Position numbers and translations under genes: made by a program. A DNA stretch of 64,000 nt from Streptomyces sp. cf386. Its GTDB lineage: Bacteria; Actinomycetota; Actinomycetes; Streptomycetales; Streptomycetaceae. The stretch lies in assembly GCF_900103585.1 (NCBI RefSeq), contig NZ_FNHV01000008.1, forward strand, positions 62,001 to 126,000, read 5' to 3'. Every line of letters starts with the position of its first letter. Positions within the stretch are counted from its first letter, which is position 1. The notes beneath the pieces are model-generated. The model was not told the DNA's origin, did no database searches, and saw only the letters and a program-made list of their open reading frames with translations. Of this stretch, positions 1 through 9,065 are shown piece after piece.

Positions 1-1414
1 GCGAGCTGCCGCTCGGCTTGGCCAGGAACGCCCTGGCCAGCTCGCGCGCTTCGTCCCAGGCGCAGTCCGCGAAGACGCTGCCGTTGACGATGGCGACGCC
101 GTTCCAGTCGTCCCAAAGGCTGAAGTAGACGGTCCAGTCGGGGATGTAGTATAGACGGCTGCCGGGGCCGACCAGGTACACCCGGTCGTTGCTGGGTGTC
201 TTGAACCGCTGTCCCGGCGTCGGGCAGGCGGTGGTGGTCGCGGGCGACGGAGACCAGGAGTCGTCCTCCTCCGGTGCCGGCGGCCGGTCGCCGACCGCCT
301 GAACCAGGGCTGGTCCGACGGCTTCGCGCGACGCCGCTCGCTCGCAGTGCGCCCAGTCGCCGAAGCCCTGCGCCTGGCTCCACAGGCGGTGGGCGGCCTG
401 GATGTTCCACTCCGGGTCCAGTGCGTCGCGGGGTGTGCCGCCGAGCTTCCGTAGCCCGGCATCGGAGAGCTGGAAGACACCCCAGTTCCGAGTGCCGTCG
501 GTGTTCGGCACGATGTGCAGCGGATCGAGGGACGACTGGCAGTCGGCGAGGGCGCTCGCACGGCTGGGCGTTGCGCGGAAGACCTCGCGGACCCGCTGCC
601 GGACCTTGTCGGGCGGCCACGTGTCCATCTGGATCGCCTTCGGAGCGTAGAGCGCCTCCTTCGTCTGCTCGCCGACCACCCCGTTGGCGTTGACGCGCGA
701 CAGCACCTGGAAGGCGGTCACCCGACTCAGGGTCTGCGGGCCGAAATCTCCGTCGACGTCCAACTCGGCCCCGGCTCGGGCCAGAAGCCGCTGCACCTCC
801 CGTACGCAGGCCCCACGCTGCCCCAGACGCACCGGATCGGCGCACGCCGGCGAGAACAGCGGGCGGTCCTCGTCGCCGTCGGCGGATCCGTTTCCGGACA
901 CGGCCGCGATCCCCCATGCCGTGGCCCCCAACGCGAGGACGAGCGCGATCACGACGAGCGCGGGCGGTTTTCTGCGGTGCCATGGCGTGGGGCGTATGTC
1001 CGGGGCGGGGGCAGGAGCGGGGGCGACCGGATCTGGCGCGGGGTCGGCGGCCGGATCCGGGGCGGCGACGGTGACGTCGACGGCCGGATCCCCGTCCACC
1101 TCCGTGCCCGTGCCCGCCTCCACGCCCACGCCCGCGTCCGCGTCCGCGCCACGATCAGGCTCCCGCGCCGCGTCCGCCAAGGCCCAGAGCCGGTGTAATC
1201 GGCGCAGTTCCTCCGGTGACGCCCCGCATGCCACCGCGAACCGGTGTGCCGACCCGTAGTCCTGGGGGACGTACGAACCGGAGCAGTACCGGTGCAGGCT
1301 GGAGCTGCTGATTCGGGTCCTGCGGGCCAGCGCTCCGTAGCTGAGGCCCGCCCGTTCCTTGAGCGCCCGCAGACAGGCCGCGAACGCCTCGAACTCCTCG
1401 GGCTGCGATCCCAT
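1..1414 (-). CDS. Membrane-spanning XRE-HTH protein with peptidoglycan-binding and lysozyme-like domains (3' end outside window)
   Basis: The reading frame is open from the ATG at 1414 to the left edge (about 471 codons), so the C-terminus is missing. Residues about 8-70 form an XRE-type helix-turn-helix close to that of the protein at 10631-11941 (LKERAGLSYGALARR here, LKERSGLSYGVLGKR there). An acidic, Ala/Asp/Pro-rich linker follows, then one membrane helix (about 150-171), a peptidoglycan-binding domain_1-like repeat (about 188-252, with DGDFGPQT) and a lysozyme/transglycosylase-like segment (about 262-350, with WGVFQL). In the SLT family the catalytic Glu lies in a C-E-S motif; here it reads C-Q-S (Gln293, codon CAG). 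The order implies a cytoplasmic DNA-binding head and a wall-facing sensor that probably binds peptidoglycan without cutting it. This is inferred from architecture. Confidence 0.75.
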   Translation of the reverse strand, partial: MGSQPEEFEAFAACLRALKERAGLSYGALARRTRISSSSLHRYCSGSYVPQDYGSAHRFAVACGASPEELRRLHRLWALADAAREPDRGADADAGVGVEAGTGTEVDGDPAVDVTVAAPDPAADPAPDPVAPAPAPAPDIRPTPWHRRKPPALVVIALVLALGATAWGIAAVSGNGSADGDEDRPLFSPACADPVRLGQRGACVREVQRLLARAGAELDVDGDFGPQTLSRVTAFQVLSRVNANGVVGEQTKEALYAPKAIQMDTWPPDKVRQRVREVFRATPSRASALADCQSSLDPLHIVPNTDGTRNWGVFQLSDAGLRKLGGTPRDALDPEWNIQAAHRLWSQAQGFGDWAHCERAASREAVGPALVQAVGDRPPAPEEDDSWSPSPATTTACPTPGQRFKTPSNDRVYLVGPGSRLYYIPDWTVYFSLWDDWNGVAIVNGSVFADCAWDEARELARAFLAKPSGSS

Positions 1415-1626
1415 TGCTCTTCCCCCTCGGCACCCACCGCCGTGCCGCGCCATCGCTCTGTCCCAGCGGTGTCCCAGCAGGTCGTCGAAGCACTGGGTCA
1501 CCACCCGTTTCGGCGTCCCAGCATCCCACCGGGCGGCGATTCGTTGCCAGGCGTCGACGGGTCTTGCCAGCGTCGGCGGGGCTCGGGCAGAGGCCCCGGG
1601 CTCCACAACTCGACCGAGGAGTACCC

Positions 1627-2055
1627 GTGTTGAAGACCAGGATCGCCACCGCGCTGGCGGCCGTGGGCGTCACCGCCCTCAGCCTGACCGTCCTGCCCGG
1701 CGCCGCGCAGGCGTCCGAATCGACCTCGTCGTCCACGCGGGCCGTGGCGGCGGCGGACGGCTACCTCCATGTGTGGGAGCACCAGAAGAGGGGCGGCCGA
1801 CACTGCCAGTGGTCCGGCAACGCCAACTGGGCCAGTTGCAACATGCGCAACCAGGGGAGCTCCGTCGAGAACGGCGGCTTCACCCATGACGTCTGGCTCT
1901 ACTACGGCCCCGATCAGACCGGCGCCCACTTCTGCCTCAACAGGGGCGTGTACCTGGAGAACATCGTCCACCACTACTTCCCGCACAACGGAGCTGGGGG
2001 CGGCCAGTCCCTGAACGACAACATCGCCTCCCACAAGTGGGTCGCCGACTGCTGA
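1627..2055 (+). CDS. Secreted beta/gamma-crystallin-like (peptidase inhibitor I36 family) protein
   Basis: A 142-residue protein. The GTG at 1627 is chosen because GAGGA lies 6 bases upstream and a signal peptide starts directly after it (basic KTR, hydrophobic core, cleavage near AQA-SE). The mature part is rich in Trp, Gly, Asn and Cys, with features such as HCQWSGNANWASCNM and HFCLNRGVYLEN, which resemble small actinobacterial crystallin-fold or I36-type extracellular proteins. The paired cysteines suggest disulfides. The gene stands alone, with a strong terminator 20 bases after the stop. Its exact role is unknown; inhibitor or calcium-binding functions are known for relatives but cannot be shown here. 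Confidence 0.7.
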   Translation: MLKTRIATALAAVGVTALSLTVLPGAAQASESTSSSTRAVAAADGYLHVWEHQKRGGRHCQWSGNANWASCNMRNQGSSVENGGFTHDVWLYYGPDQTGAHFCLNRGVYLENIVHHYFPHNGAGGGQSLNDNIASHKWVADC

Positions 2056-2074
2056 GCCACGACCCCTGATCGCC

Positions 2075-2106
2075 GTGACCGCCGCTTCCCGCGAAGCGGC
2101 GGTCAC
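2075..2106 (+). terminator. Intrinsic terminator hairpin after the crystallin-like gene
   Basis: A perfect 14-bp inverted repeat (GTGACCGCCGCTTC and its complement) closes a 4-base loop. It sits 20 bases after the stop at 2055 and before the next operon. It has no long U tract, which is usual for high-GC actinobacterial terminators. Confidence 0.8.
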
Positions 2107-2175
2107 GTACGCAACAACTGACACCTCTTCGATCGTCAATTACCCTTTTAGCAAGCAGAGTTGGGCATCAGCACT

Positions 2176-2214
2176 GGGGGACAGAGATGCCGGACCAGGG
2201 GGCAGAGATGCCGG
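2176..2214 (+). repeat. Tandem duplication of a ribosome-binding site plus start codon
   Basis: Two copies of GGGGG(A)CAGAGATGCCGG lie 21 bases apart, each with a G-rich Shine-Dalgarno stretch about 6-8 bases before an ATG (2187 and 2208). The two starts are in the same frame, so the propeller/FN3 protein could begin at either, differing by seven residues. Confidence 0.7.
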
Positions 2215-4448
2215 CGGAGACCAGGACGCCAGGCCCGCAGCTCCGACAGCGTTGTGCGGCCCTGACCATCGCCGCCTGGGCCAGACTGCGCCCGACCGGC
2301 AACCGCGTCACCGGCTACGTCGCCGTCGGCGCGGTCGGTGCGCTCATCGGCACCTCGCTCGCCGTCGGGGCCGGTGCGTCCGGCAGCCGGCCCAGGCTCG
2401 CCGACATCGGGGCCTGGCTGGCGAGCAGTGAGAAGGGCGAGATCGCCCACGTGCACGGGCTGACCGGTGCCGTGGACGGCAAGGTCGTCCTGCCGGCCGG
2501 GATGGCGGGCCACCGCGTCTCGGTCGCGCGGGGCGGCGGGAGCACCCTGGTGCTGGACGAGCAGACCGGCCGGGTGGCCCGGATCGACGCCTCGCAGCTG
2601 ACCGCCGGACAGTCCGCGGACTACGGTGCGGCGGGGCTGCAGCTGGTCTCCGGCGGCGCGTACGCGTACGTCGTCGACCCCGTGCGGGGCACCGTGCGGC
2701 GGATCGACCCGGCGCTGACGACGGCCGCCGGCCCTGCCGTGGACCTGGGCGGGAAGCCCGGAGCCGCGGTGGTGGACCAGGAGGGCACCCTGTGGGTGCC
2801 GTTGGCTGAGCGGGGCACGGTGGTGCCCTTCGTCAAGGGCCGCAAGAGCACGGCGGTCAAGGTCGCCGAACCCGGCCACGATCTGGTGCTGACCCTCGCC
2901 GACGGCCGCCCCGTGGTGACCGACCGGACCGCCGCCGTGCTGAAGGCGCTGACGGCCACGGGCGTGCGGGGCACCTTTGAGCTCGGCGGCGCGAACACCG
3001 GGGCGAGCTCCGGGGCCGACGCGTCCGACACCCTGGTGCCGACGAGCACCGACGGCTCCGTGGTGCCGGTGCTGGTCGGCCGCAGCGGGGATCTGGTGCT
3101 GCTGGACGTCCTCAGCAGGCACACCGTGCGCGCCCGCGTGCCCGTGCAGGGCCAGCGGCTGGGAGCGCCCCAACTGCTCGGCAAGCGGGTCTACATACCG
3201 GACGAGTCCACCGGCAGGCTGCTGGTGTACGACACTTCCCTCGCCGCGCCCGCCGAACCGGTACGGATCACCGAGAGTGCCGGTGAGCTCGAACTCCTCG
3301 TACGCGACGGCCTGTTGTGGGTCAACGACCCGGACAGTGCCCACGCCGCGGTGATCGACGCCGACGGCGAGGTCAGGCGTATCGGCAAGTACGGGACGGA
3401 GGTGCCCTCCGCGCTGGAGCCGGGGGAGAGGTGGGTCGAGGACGGCGTCCCGACGGGCTTCCCCGCCGCGGGACTTCCGTCTGGGACGGTTACCCCGGGC
3501 GCGAACGCCCCCGCCGGGGGGACGCCGGGACCGGGACCGGACCCGCAGGCGCCCGGAGGAGAGCCGACCGGGACGGTGCCCTCACCCCCGCCGGCCCAGG
3601 AGCCCGGGGCGCCGGGCGCTCCGCAGGCGGAGTCGCGGATGGGCGCCATCCGGATCACCTTCGCCGAGGCGTTGGGGGCGACCCCGCGGCGCTACGTGCT
3701 CAAGGGGCAGGCGCCGGACCAGACCGTCACCCCGGACGGGATCGGACCCGACGGCCCGTTCGCCTTCGAGGTCAAGGGCGGCTCGTGCGAGGAGCAGTAC
3801 AGCTTCACCGTGGTAGCGGAGTACGCCGGGGGCAAGCCGAGCAAGGAGTCGGCGCCGTCGGCACTCGCGCGGCCGTGTGTCGCGCCGGGGGCGCCGCGGG
3901 AACTCACCTTCACTCCCACGCAGGGCGGACACGGCGGCACGGTGACCTGGCAGCCGCCGCAGGGGGCCAACGGCACGGTGACGTACGCGGTCAACGGGCC
4001 CGGCGGGACGGCGGAGACCACCGAGCTGAGTCACACGTACAAGAACATGAAGAACGGCACCGTCACTTGGGTGACGGTAATGGCGGGCAACGCCGCCGGA
4101 TCCGGCGCGGCGGTGTCCGGAAAGATCGACCTGACCCCGCCCTCTCAGGAGATGGCCATCGTGAACAACACCGCCAACAGCACCCCTGTCGGGATCCGCT
4201 CGCTGCCCACCACCGTCGGCAGCGGTCGGCCGGGCGAGATCCCCGGTAACCCGGGCGGCCACCTCACCCAGGTCACCACCGTCCACTGCAAGGTGGAGGG
4301 CCAGGAACAGACTTACAACGATGAGACAACCAAGTTCTGGGCCTACCACACCTTCCACCACCCCGGCATCGACAAGGACATCACCGGATACACCTCTGAC
4401 CTCTTCGTGAACTCCCGTGCCAACCCCGACGTCTGGGAATGCGAATGA
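2187..4448 (+). CDS. Membrane-anchored beta-propeller/fibronectin type III protein, first gene of a MoxR-DUF58-transglutaminase operon
   Basis: A 753-residue protein. A short cytoplasmic N-terminus and one membrane segment (about 45-65, around GYVAVGAVGALIGTSLAVGA) are followed by a region of beta-propeller-like repeats (about 80-420, recurring V-L-D and R-I-D blades). A Pro/Gly linker (about 425-480) and one or two FN3-like modules (about 485-650, e.g. GTVTWQPPQGANGTVTYAV) come next. The C-terminal part has paired Cys and ends CE. It overlaps the MoxR start by 4 bases (ATGA), so the four genes from here to 8810 form one operon. Family members are extracytoplasmic; a scaffold or sensing role is inferred. 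The start lies within a duplicated RBS/ATG, so the N-terminus could be at 2208. Confidence 0.7.
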   Translation: MPDQGAEMPAETRTPGPQLRQRCAALTIAAWARLRPTGNRVTGYVAVGAVGALIGTSLAVGAGASGSRPRLADIGAWLASSEKGEIAHVHGLTGAVDGKVVLPAGMAGHRVSVARGGGSTLVLDEQTGRVARIDASQLTAGQSADYGAAGLQLVSGGAYAYVVDPVRGTVRRIDPALTTAAGPAVDLGGKPGAAVVDQEGTLWVPLAERGTVVPFVKGRKSTAVKVAEPGHDLVLTLADGRPVVTDRTAAVLKALTATGVRGTFELGGANTGASSGADASDTLVPTSTDGSVVPVLVGRSGDLVLLDVLSRHTVRARVPVQGQRLGAPQLLGKRVYIPDESTGRLLVYDTSLAAPAEPVRITESAGELELLVRDGLLWVNDPDSAHAAVIDADGEVRRIGKYGTEVPSALEPGERWVEDGVPTGFPAAGLPSGTVTPGANAPAGGTPGPGPDPQAPGGEPTGTVPSPPPAQEPGAPGAPQAESRMGAIRITFAEALGATPRRYVLKGQAPDQTVTPDGIGPDGPFAFEVKGGSCEEQYSFTVVAEYAGGKPSKESAPSALARPCVAPGAPRELTFTPTQGGHGGTVTWQPPQGANGTVTYAVNGPGGTAETTELSHTYKNMKNGTVTWVTVMAGNAAGSGAAVSGKIDLTPPSQEMAIVNNTANSTPVGIRSLPTTVGSGRPGEIPGNPGGHLTQVTTVHCKVEGQEQTYNDETTKFWAYHTFHHPGIDKDITGYTSDLFVNSRANPDVWECE

Positions 4449-5422
4449 CCCCACCCCCCACCGACGCCACCGCCCGCTTCGCCGAGAGCTTCCACGCCCT
4501 CGCCGACAACATCGAGCGTGTCGTCAAGGGCAAGCGCGACATCGTCGAACTGGCCCTGACCTGCCTGTTCTCCGAGGGTCATCTCCTCATCGAGGACGTC
4601 CCCGGCACCGGCAAGACCACCCTCGCCCGCTGCCTCGCCGCTTCCATCGAGGCCGACTTCGCGCGTGTGCAGTTCACCCCGGACCTGTTGCCGTCCGACA
4701 TCACCGGGGTGACCGTCTACCGGCAGAACACCGAGGTGTTCGAGTTCCTCCCCGGCCCGGTCTTCGCCCACATCGTGCTCGGCGACGAGATCAACCGTGC
4801 CTCGCCCAGGACCCAGTCCGCGCTGCTGGAGGTGATGGAGGAGCGCCATGTCACCGCCGACGGCACCACGCATCCGGTGCCCCGCCCGTTCATGGTGCTC
4901 GCCACGCAGAACTCGGTGGACATGGGCGGCACTTACCCGCTGCCCGAGGCACAGCTCGACCGGTTCCTGATGCGGATCACCGTCGGCTATCCCGATCACG
5001 CCTCCGAGGTCGCGGTCCTGAAGGACCTGAAGGAAGCGGGCGCCGACCCCCAGTCGCTGACCCCCGTCGCGACCGCCCAGGAGGTCGCGGAGCTCATAGC
5101 GCTGGCCGCCGCCGAGGTGCAGGTGGCCGACGCGCTGTACGACTACCTGGTGCGGGTGGTGGCGGCGACCCGCGCCCTCCCCGACGTACGCCTCGGTGCC
5201 TCGCCGCGCGGCTCCGTCGCCCTGCTGCGGGCGGTGCGGGTGCGGGCGGCCTCGCGGGCCCGGCCGTACGCGTTCCCCGAGGACGTCAAGGCGCTGGCCG
5301 GGCCAGTCCTGGCGCACCGGCTGATCCTCACGCCGGAGGCCGAGTTGAGCGGCCGGACCGGCGCGGACGTGATCGAGGAAGTGCTGACTACGGTGCCGGT
5401 GGACAGCGGGGCACGCGTCTGA
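4445..5422 (+). CDS. MoxR-family AAA+ ATPase
   Basis: About 325 residues. The Walker A motif (EDVPGTGKTTL), Walker B (LGDEINRAS) and AAA lid pattern typical of MoxR are all present. MoxR proteins act as chaperone-like ATPases for the VWA or DUF58 partners encoded beside them. ATG 4445 is preferred over the in-frame ATG at 4439 because it gives the classic ATGA overlap with the preceding stop and a better distance to GGGA at 4435-4438. The gene also overlaps the DUF58 start at 5422, so the three proteins are translationally coupled and probably act together at the membrane. Confidence 0.9.
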   Translation: MTPPPTDATARFAESFHALADNIERVVKGKRDIVELALTCLFSEGHLLIEDVPGTGKTTLARCLAASIEADFARVQFTPDLLPSDITGVTVYRQNTEVFEFLPGPVFAHIVLGDEINRASPRTQSALLEVMEERHVTADGTTHPVPRPFMVLATQNSVDMGGTYPLPEAQLDRFLMRITVGYPDHASEVAVLKDLKEAGADPQSLTPVATAQEVAELIALAAAEVQVADALYDYLVRVVAATRALPDVRLGASPRGSVALLRAVRVRAASRARPYAFPEDVKALAGPVLAHRLILTPEAELSGRTGADVIEEVLTTVPVDSGARV

Positions 5423-6579
5423 TGCTGTCGGCCACCGGGTGGGGCACGCTGGCCGGCGGCGTGGCGCTGACCGCCGTCGGTTACGGGCTCGGGTACGGCG
5501 AGGCCGCGGCGCTCGGCGTGACCTGCGTGCTCGCGGTCGCCGTCGCCGTCCTGTGGGCGCTGCCCGCACCCGTACTGGGCGCCGAGCGGCGGATCGCGCC
5601 GCGCAGGGTGGGGCGGGGCGATCCCGCCGAGGGCGTCCTCGTCCTCACCAACACCGGGGGCCGTACCCGGCGCGGCCTGCGCGTCGTCGACCGGTGCGGC
5701 GACCGGGACATCGTCGTCGACGTACCGCCGCTGCGCCCGGGCACGGCCCATGAACTGCGGTACGCGCTGCCCACCGCCCGCCGTGGCCACGTCCCGGCGG
5801 GGCCGGTGCGGCTGGAACGCACCGACCCGCTCGGGCTCGCCCGCCGTATGCGCCCTTACGGTGCCTCGGAGACGCTGCTCGTACGGCCCCGGATCTGCCC
5901 GCTGCCCGTGCTGCCGTCCGGGCAGGCGCACCATGTGGAGGGCCCGGCCTCCGACACCGCCGACGACGGCTCGCTGACCTTCCACACGCTGCGCGAGTAC
6001 GTCCTCGGCGACGACCTGCGACGGGTCCACTGGCGGTCGACGGCCCGCACCGGCACGCTGATGGTTCGTCAGATGGTCGATGTCTCGCTCCCGCACACCA
6101 CACTCGTGCTCGACACCCGGCAGCGTGCCTACGCCTCGGAGGACGACTTCGAGCTGGCCGTGGACTGCGCGGCCTCCATCGCATACGCGGCCGCCCGCTC
6201 CCACTTCCCCGTGCAGCTGGTCAGCGAGGCGGGAGCGGTCCTGCGTACCGAGGGCTCGGGCAGCGACGGCGAGGCTCTGCTGGACGGGCTGGCCGTCGTG
6301 CGCCGCTCGGACCTGGTCTCCGTGGCCGCCGCCTTCGACGGGCTGGAGGGCCATCGCGGAGGTGGGGCGCTGGTCGTCGTCACCGGCACCGGCGACATCC
6401 AGGGGCTCGGTGCCGTCGACCGGGTACGGCGCCGCTTCGACCGCGTGACCATGCTGCGCGTCGGCGCCGCAGACGCGGCCACGCGCGAGGCGTCCGGCCC
6501 CGGTTCCGACGTACGGCAGCTGTACGTCGCGTCGCTGGACGAGCTGCTGGCCGGATGGCGTAGGGAGGCCGTGCGGTGA
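5422..6579 (+). CDS. DUF58 membrane protein
   Basis: A 385-residue protein. Two N-terminal membrane segments (about 8-50) precede a beta-rich region, then the DUF58 signature near residues 190-215 (YVLGDDLRRVHWRSTARTG) and a VWA-like C-terminal half with TLVLDTR. The ATG at 5422 shares its A with the upstream TGA. DUF58 proteins are regular partners of MoxR ATPases and transglutaminase-like membrane proteins, as here. The molecular role is not established. Confidence 0.88.
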   Translation: MLSATGWGTLAGGVALTAVGYGLGYGEAAALGVTCVLAVAVAVLWALPAPVLGAERRIAPRRVGRGDPAEGVLVLTNTGGRTRRGLRVVDRCGDRDIVVDVPPLRPGTAHELRYALPTARRGHVPAGPVRLERTDPLGLARRMRPYGASETLLVRPRICPLPVLPSGQAHHVEGPASDTADDGSLTFHTLREYVLGDDLRRVHWRSTARTGTLMVRQMVDVSLPHTTLVLDTRQRAYASEDDFELAVDCAASIAYAAARSHFPVQLVSEAGAVLRTEGSGSDGEALLDGLAVVRRSDLVSVAAAFDGLEGHRGGGALVVVTGTGDIQGLGAVDRVRRRFDRVTMLRVGAADAATREASGPGSDVRQLYVASLDELLAGWRREAVR

Positions 6580-8810
6580 GCACCGACCGGGTCCGACGAC
6601 TGTGGTCGCTGCTGCCCGTGGCCGCTCTGTGCGGCGCCGCGGGGTACGGATTCGCCCGGGTCTTTCCGCCGTCCGAGCTGCTTCCGGTGCTGGCGGTGGC
6701 CGTGTTCGGCCCGATCGTCCTGTCGGCGGTGCTGTCGGGTCTGCTCGGCCGCCGCCCCGCTCGCGAGAACGACCAGGGCCGCCGCCCCACCACACCGCTC
6801 TGGCCGTCCGCCCTGCTCACCGTGGTCGTCTGGGCCGTCGTCGTCAGCGCGACGCTGTTCCACGAGGTGAGCGACGGTCTGCCCGGCGGGCCCGCGCTGC
6901 GCGCCGCGTGGTCCGCGCTGCTCGACGCCCCGCACGCGCTGCTCTCCACCATCCTGCCCGCGCCCGGCGAGCCCGAGCTGCTGGTGCTGCCGCACGCCGT
7001 CGTGTGGACGGCCGCCGCCGTCTCCGCGGAACTCGCCCTGCGCACCCGCTCCCCGCTGCTCCCCGCTCTCCCGGCGGTCCTCGCCTTCGGCTTCCCGCTG
7101 GTGCTCGGCGCGGACGGCCCGGGCACCTCGTACCCGGCCGCGGGCGCGCTGGCCGGGGCCGCCGCGCTGCTGGCGTTGGTGCGTTCACGAGCCCAACTGC
7201 CTCTGCGCGCCCTGGCATTGAGGCTTCCGGCCGTGGCCGTGCCCGGACTCGTCGCGGCGCTGCTGGGCCCGCACCTTCCCGGTCTCGGCGCCCCCTACGA
7301 CCTGCGGGAGACGGTCACGCCGCCGACCGTACGGCCGCAGTCCACCAGCCCGTTGGACCAGGTCGCGGCCTGGATGCGCAACGGCGACGAGAGCGTCTTC
7401 ACCGTACGGACCTCGGGCGCGGCCCCCGGGAACTACCGGCTGGCGGTCCTCGACCGATACGACGGCACGACCTGGACCAGCGGCGCCGGGCTGACCCGTA
7501 CCGGTGGCCGGGTCCCGGCGGAGAAGGGCGCCGACCCGGGACGTACCAAGACGCTCGCACAGCGTTTCACCGTGCAGTCGCTGCCCGGCATCTGGCTCCC
7601 CACCGCCGACCGGCCCTCGTCCGTGCGCACACCCGAGGGCACCTCCTTGTCCGTCGACCCGGACAGCGGGGTGCTCTCCACGGGCGAGGCGGTCCCGCGC
7701 GGCTTCACCTACACCGCGACCTCGCACCTCCCCGGGTACGACGCCGAGCGGCTGCGGTACGCGGCCGCCGCCGACGACCCGGCACGGGTGAAGCTCCCCG
7801 CCCTCGACGCGGCCGGGCAGCCGATCCCCTCCGTGCGGTCCTTCCGGGAGCTCGCCGAGCGGGTGACCCGGGGCAGCGCCCACCCGTACGAGCGGGCCGT
7901 GCGACTGGCCGACTGGCTGCGCGCGACCTACCGGCTCGACCCGGAGGCGCTGCCCGGCCACACCTACCGGAGCCTGGAGTTCTTCCTGGCGGAGGGCGGG
8001 CGCGGTACGTCCGAGCAGTTCGCCGCCTCGTACGCCGTACTGGCGCGCACCCTGGGCCTGCCCACCCGGGTGGCCGTGGGGTTCCGTCCGGGTACCCGGA
8101 CCGGCTCCGGCACCTGGCAGGTACGCGGACGGGACGTGCTGGCCTGGCCGGAGGTGAGGTTCAGCGGTGTCGGCTGGGTGCCGTTCCATCCGACGCCCGG
8201 CGAGGCCGCGCAGGGCGGCTCCCCCGCCGTATCGGCGAACGAGCCCGAGGATCGTCAGCAGGCGGACCGGGACCGGGAGAGCGCCGAACCGGCGCCGCCG
8301 TCGACGCACCCGCGCACGCCGGGTGAGGCCGCCCGCGCCGCCGGGGGTGCGTCCGGCTCCGGTCCGCCCGTCTGGCTCGTCGTTCCTCTCGCACTGCTCC
8401 TGCTCGCCACGGCCTATGTGCTGTACGCGCTGTGGCTGCCGTACCGCAGACGCAGCAGACGGCGCAACGACCCGGACGCGCGGCGCAGGGTCCTCGGCGC
8501 CTGGCAGCAGATCGTCGAACGCCTCACGGAGATCGGCCTTCCCGCCACGGGAGCGCACACGGCGCAGGAGGTGGCCGACTTCGGCGCGGAGCGAGTGGGG
8601 GACGCCGCGAGTCGGCGCCTGCCGGCGCTGGCCACCCTGGTCAACGAGGTCGCGTACGGGGGCCGCACACCCGACACCGCGGCCGTGGCCTCGGCGTGGG
8701 CGGACTGTGAGGCGGTCGAGGAGACCGTCCGGCGTCACGTACCGCGCCGCACTCGTCTGCTCCGCCTCCTGCGCTCCGCGGTCCCGGGCCGCGGGCGGAG
8801 AGCGGAGTAA
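6576..8810 (+). CDS. TgpA-like DUF3488/transglutaminase-core membrane protein with all three catalytic residues replaced
   Basis: A 744-residue protein starting at a GTG that overlaps the DUF58 stop (GTGA). The N-terminal 220 residues hold several membrane helices (DUF3488-like). A transglutaminase core lies at about 430-545, a further helix at about 595-620, and a DUF4129-like tail follows. Active family members have Cys in G-x-C-E-Q-F-A, His in D-x-H-A-W-P-E-V and Asp in F-D-P-T-P. Here these read GTSEQFA (Ser479), DVLAWPEV (Leu522) and FHPTP (His538), with codons TCC, CTG and CAT. The fold looks intact, since surrounding motifs are well kept. It is therefore probably a pseudoenzyme serving as a structural or binding partner of the MoxR/DUF58 complex. 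Confidence 0.85.
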   Translation: MSTDRVRRLWSLLPVAALCGAAGYGFARVFPPSELLPVLAVAVFGPIVLSAVLSGLLGRRPARENDQGRRPTTPLWPSALLTVVVWAVVVSATLFHEVSDGLPGGPALRAAWSALLDAPHALLSTILPAPGEPELLVLPHAVVWTAAAVSAELALRTRSPLLPALPAVLAFGFPLVLGADGPGTSYPAAGALAGAAALLALVRSRAQLPLRALALRLPAVAVPGLVAALLGPHLPGLGAPYDLRETVTPPTVRPQSTSPLDQVAAWMRNGDESVFTVRTSGAAPGNYRLAVLDRYDGTTWTSGAGLTRTGGRVPAEKGADPGRTKTLAQRFTVQSLPGIWLPTADRPSSVRTPEGTSLSVDPDSGVLSTGEAVPRGFTYTATSHLPGYDAERLRYAAAADDPARVKLPALDAAGQPIPSVRSFRELAERVTRGSAHPYERAVRLADWLRATYRLDPEALPGHTYRSLEFFLAEGGRGTSEQFAASYAVLARTLGLPTRVAVGFRPGTRTGSGTWQVRGRDVLAWPEVRFSGVGWVPFHPTPGEAAQGGSPAVSANEPEDRQQADRDRESAEPAPPSTHPRTPGEAARAAGGASGSGPPVWLVVPLALLLLATAYVLYALWLPYRRRSRRRNDPDARRRVLGAWQQIVERLTEIGLPATGAHTAQEVADFGAERVGDAASRRLPALATLVNEVAYGGRTPDTAAVASAWADCEAVEETVRRHVPRRTRLLRLLRSAVPGRGRRAE

Positions 8811-8822
8811 GCAGGCACCGCC

Positions 8823-9062
8823 CTACAGCCAGTCGTGCTCCCGCGCGTAACGCGCCGCTTCGTGCCGGGTTCGGGTCTGGGTCTTCTGCATGGCGTTCGA
8901 CAGGTAGTTGCGTACGGTGCCCTCCGCGACGTGGAGGCGGGCGGCGATGTCGGCGGCGGAGTAGCCGTCGCCGGTGGCTCGCAGGACGTCGGGCGCGTGC
9001 CGCAGCGCGGCCTGTACGGCGGACTCGCCGTCGTGCGGTTCGGCGAGCACCACGGGGGTCAT
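8823..9062 (-). pseudogene. Remnant of a NarL/LuxR-type response regulator (HTH part only)
   Basis: Only 79 codons remain. They match the C-terminal DNA-binding end of NarL-type regulators (GYSAADIAARLHVAEGTVRNYLS, then A-R-Y-A-R-E-H-D-W-L). The receiver domain with its phospho-acceptor Asp is absent; a normal protein has about 200 residues. It directly follows the kinase remnant at 9066-9240 on the same strand, the usual kinase-regulator gene order. It could still be translated as a stand-alone HTH, but loss of the receiver and the broken neighbours favour decay. Confidence 0.65.
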
Positions 9063-9065
9063 CGG

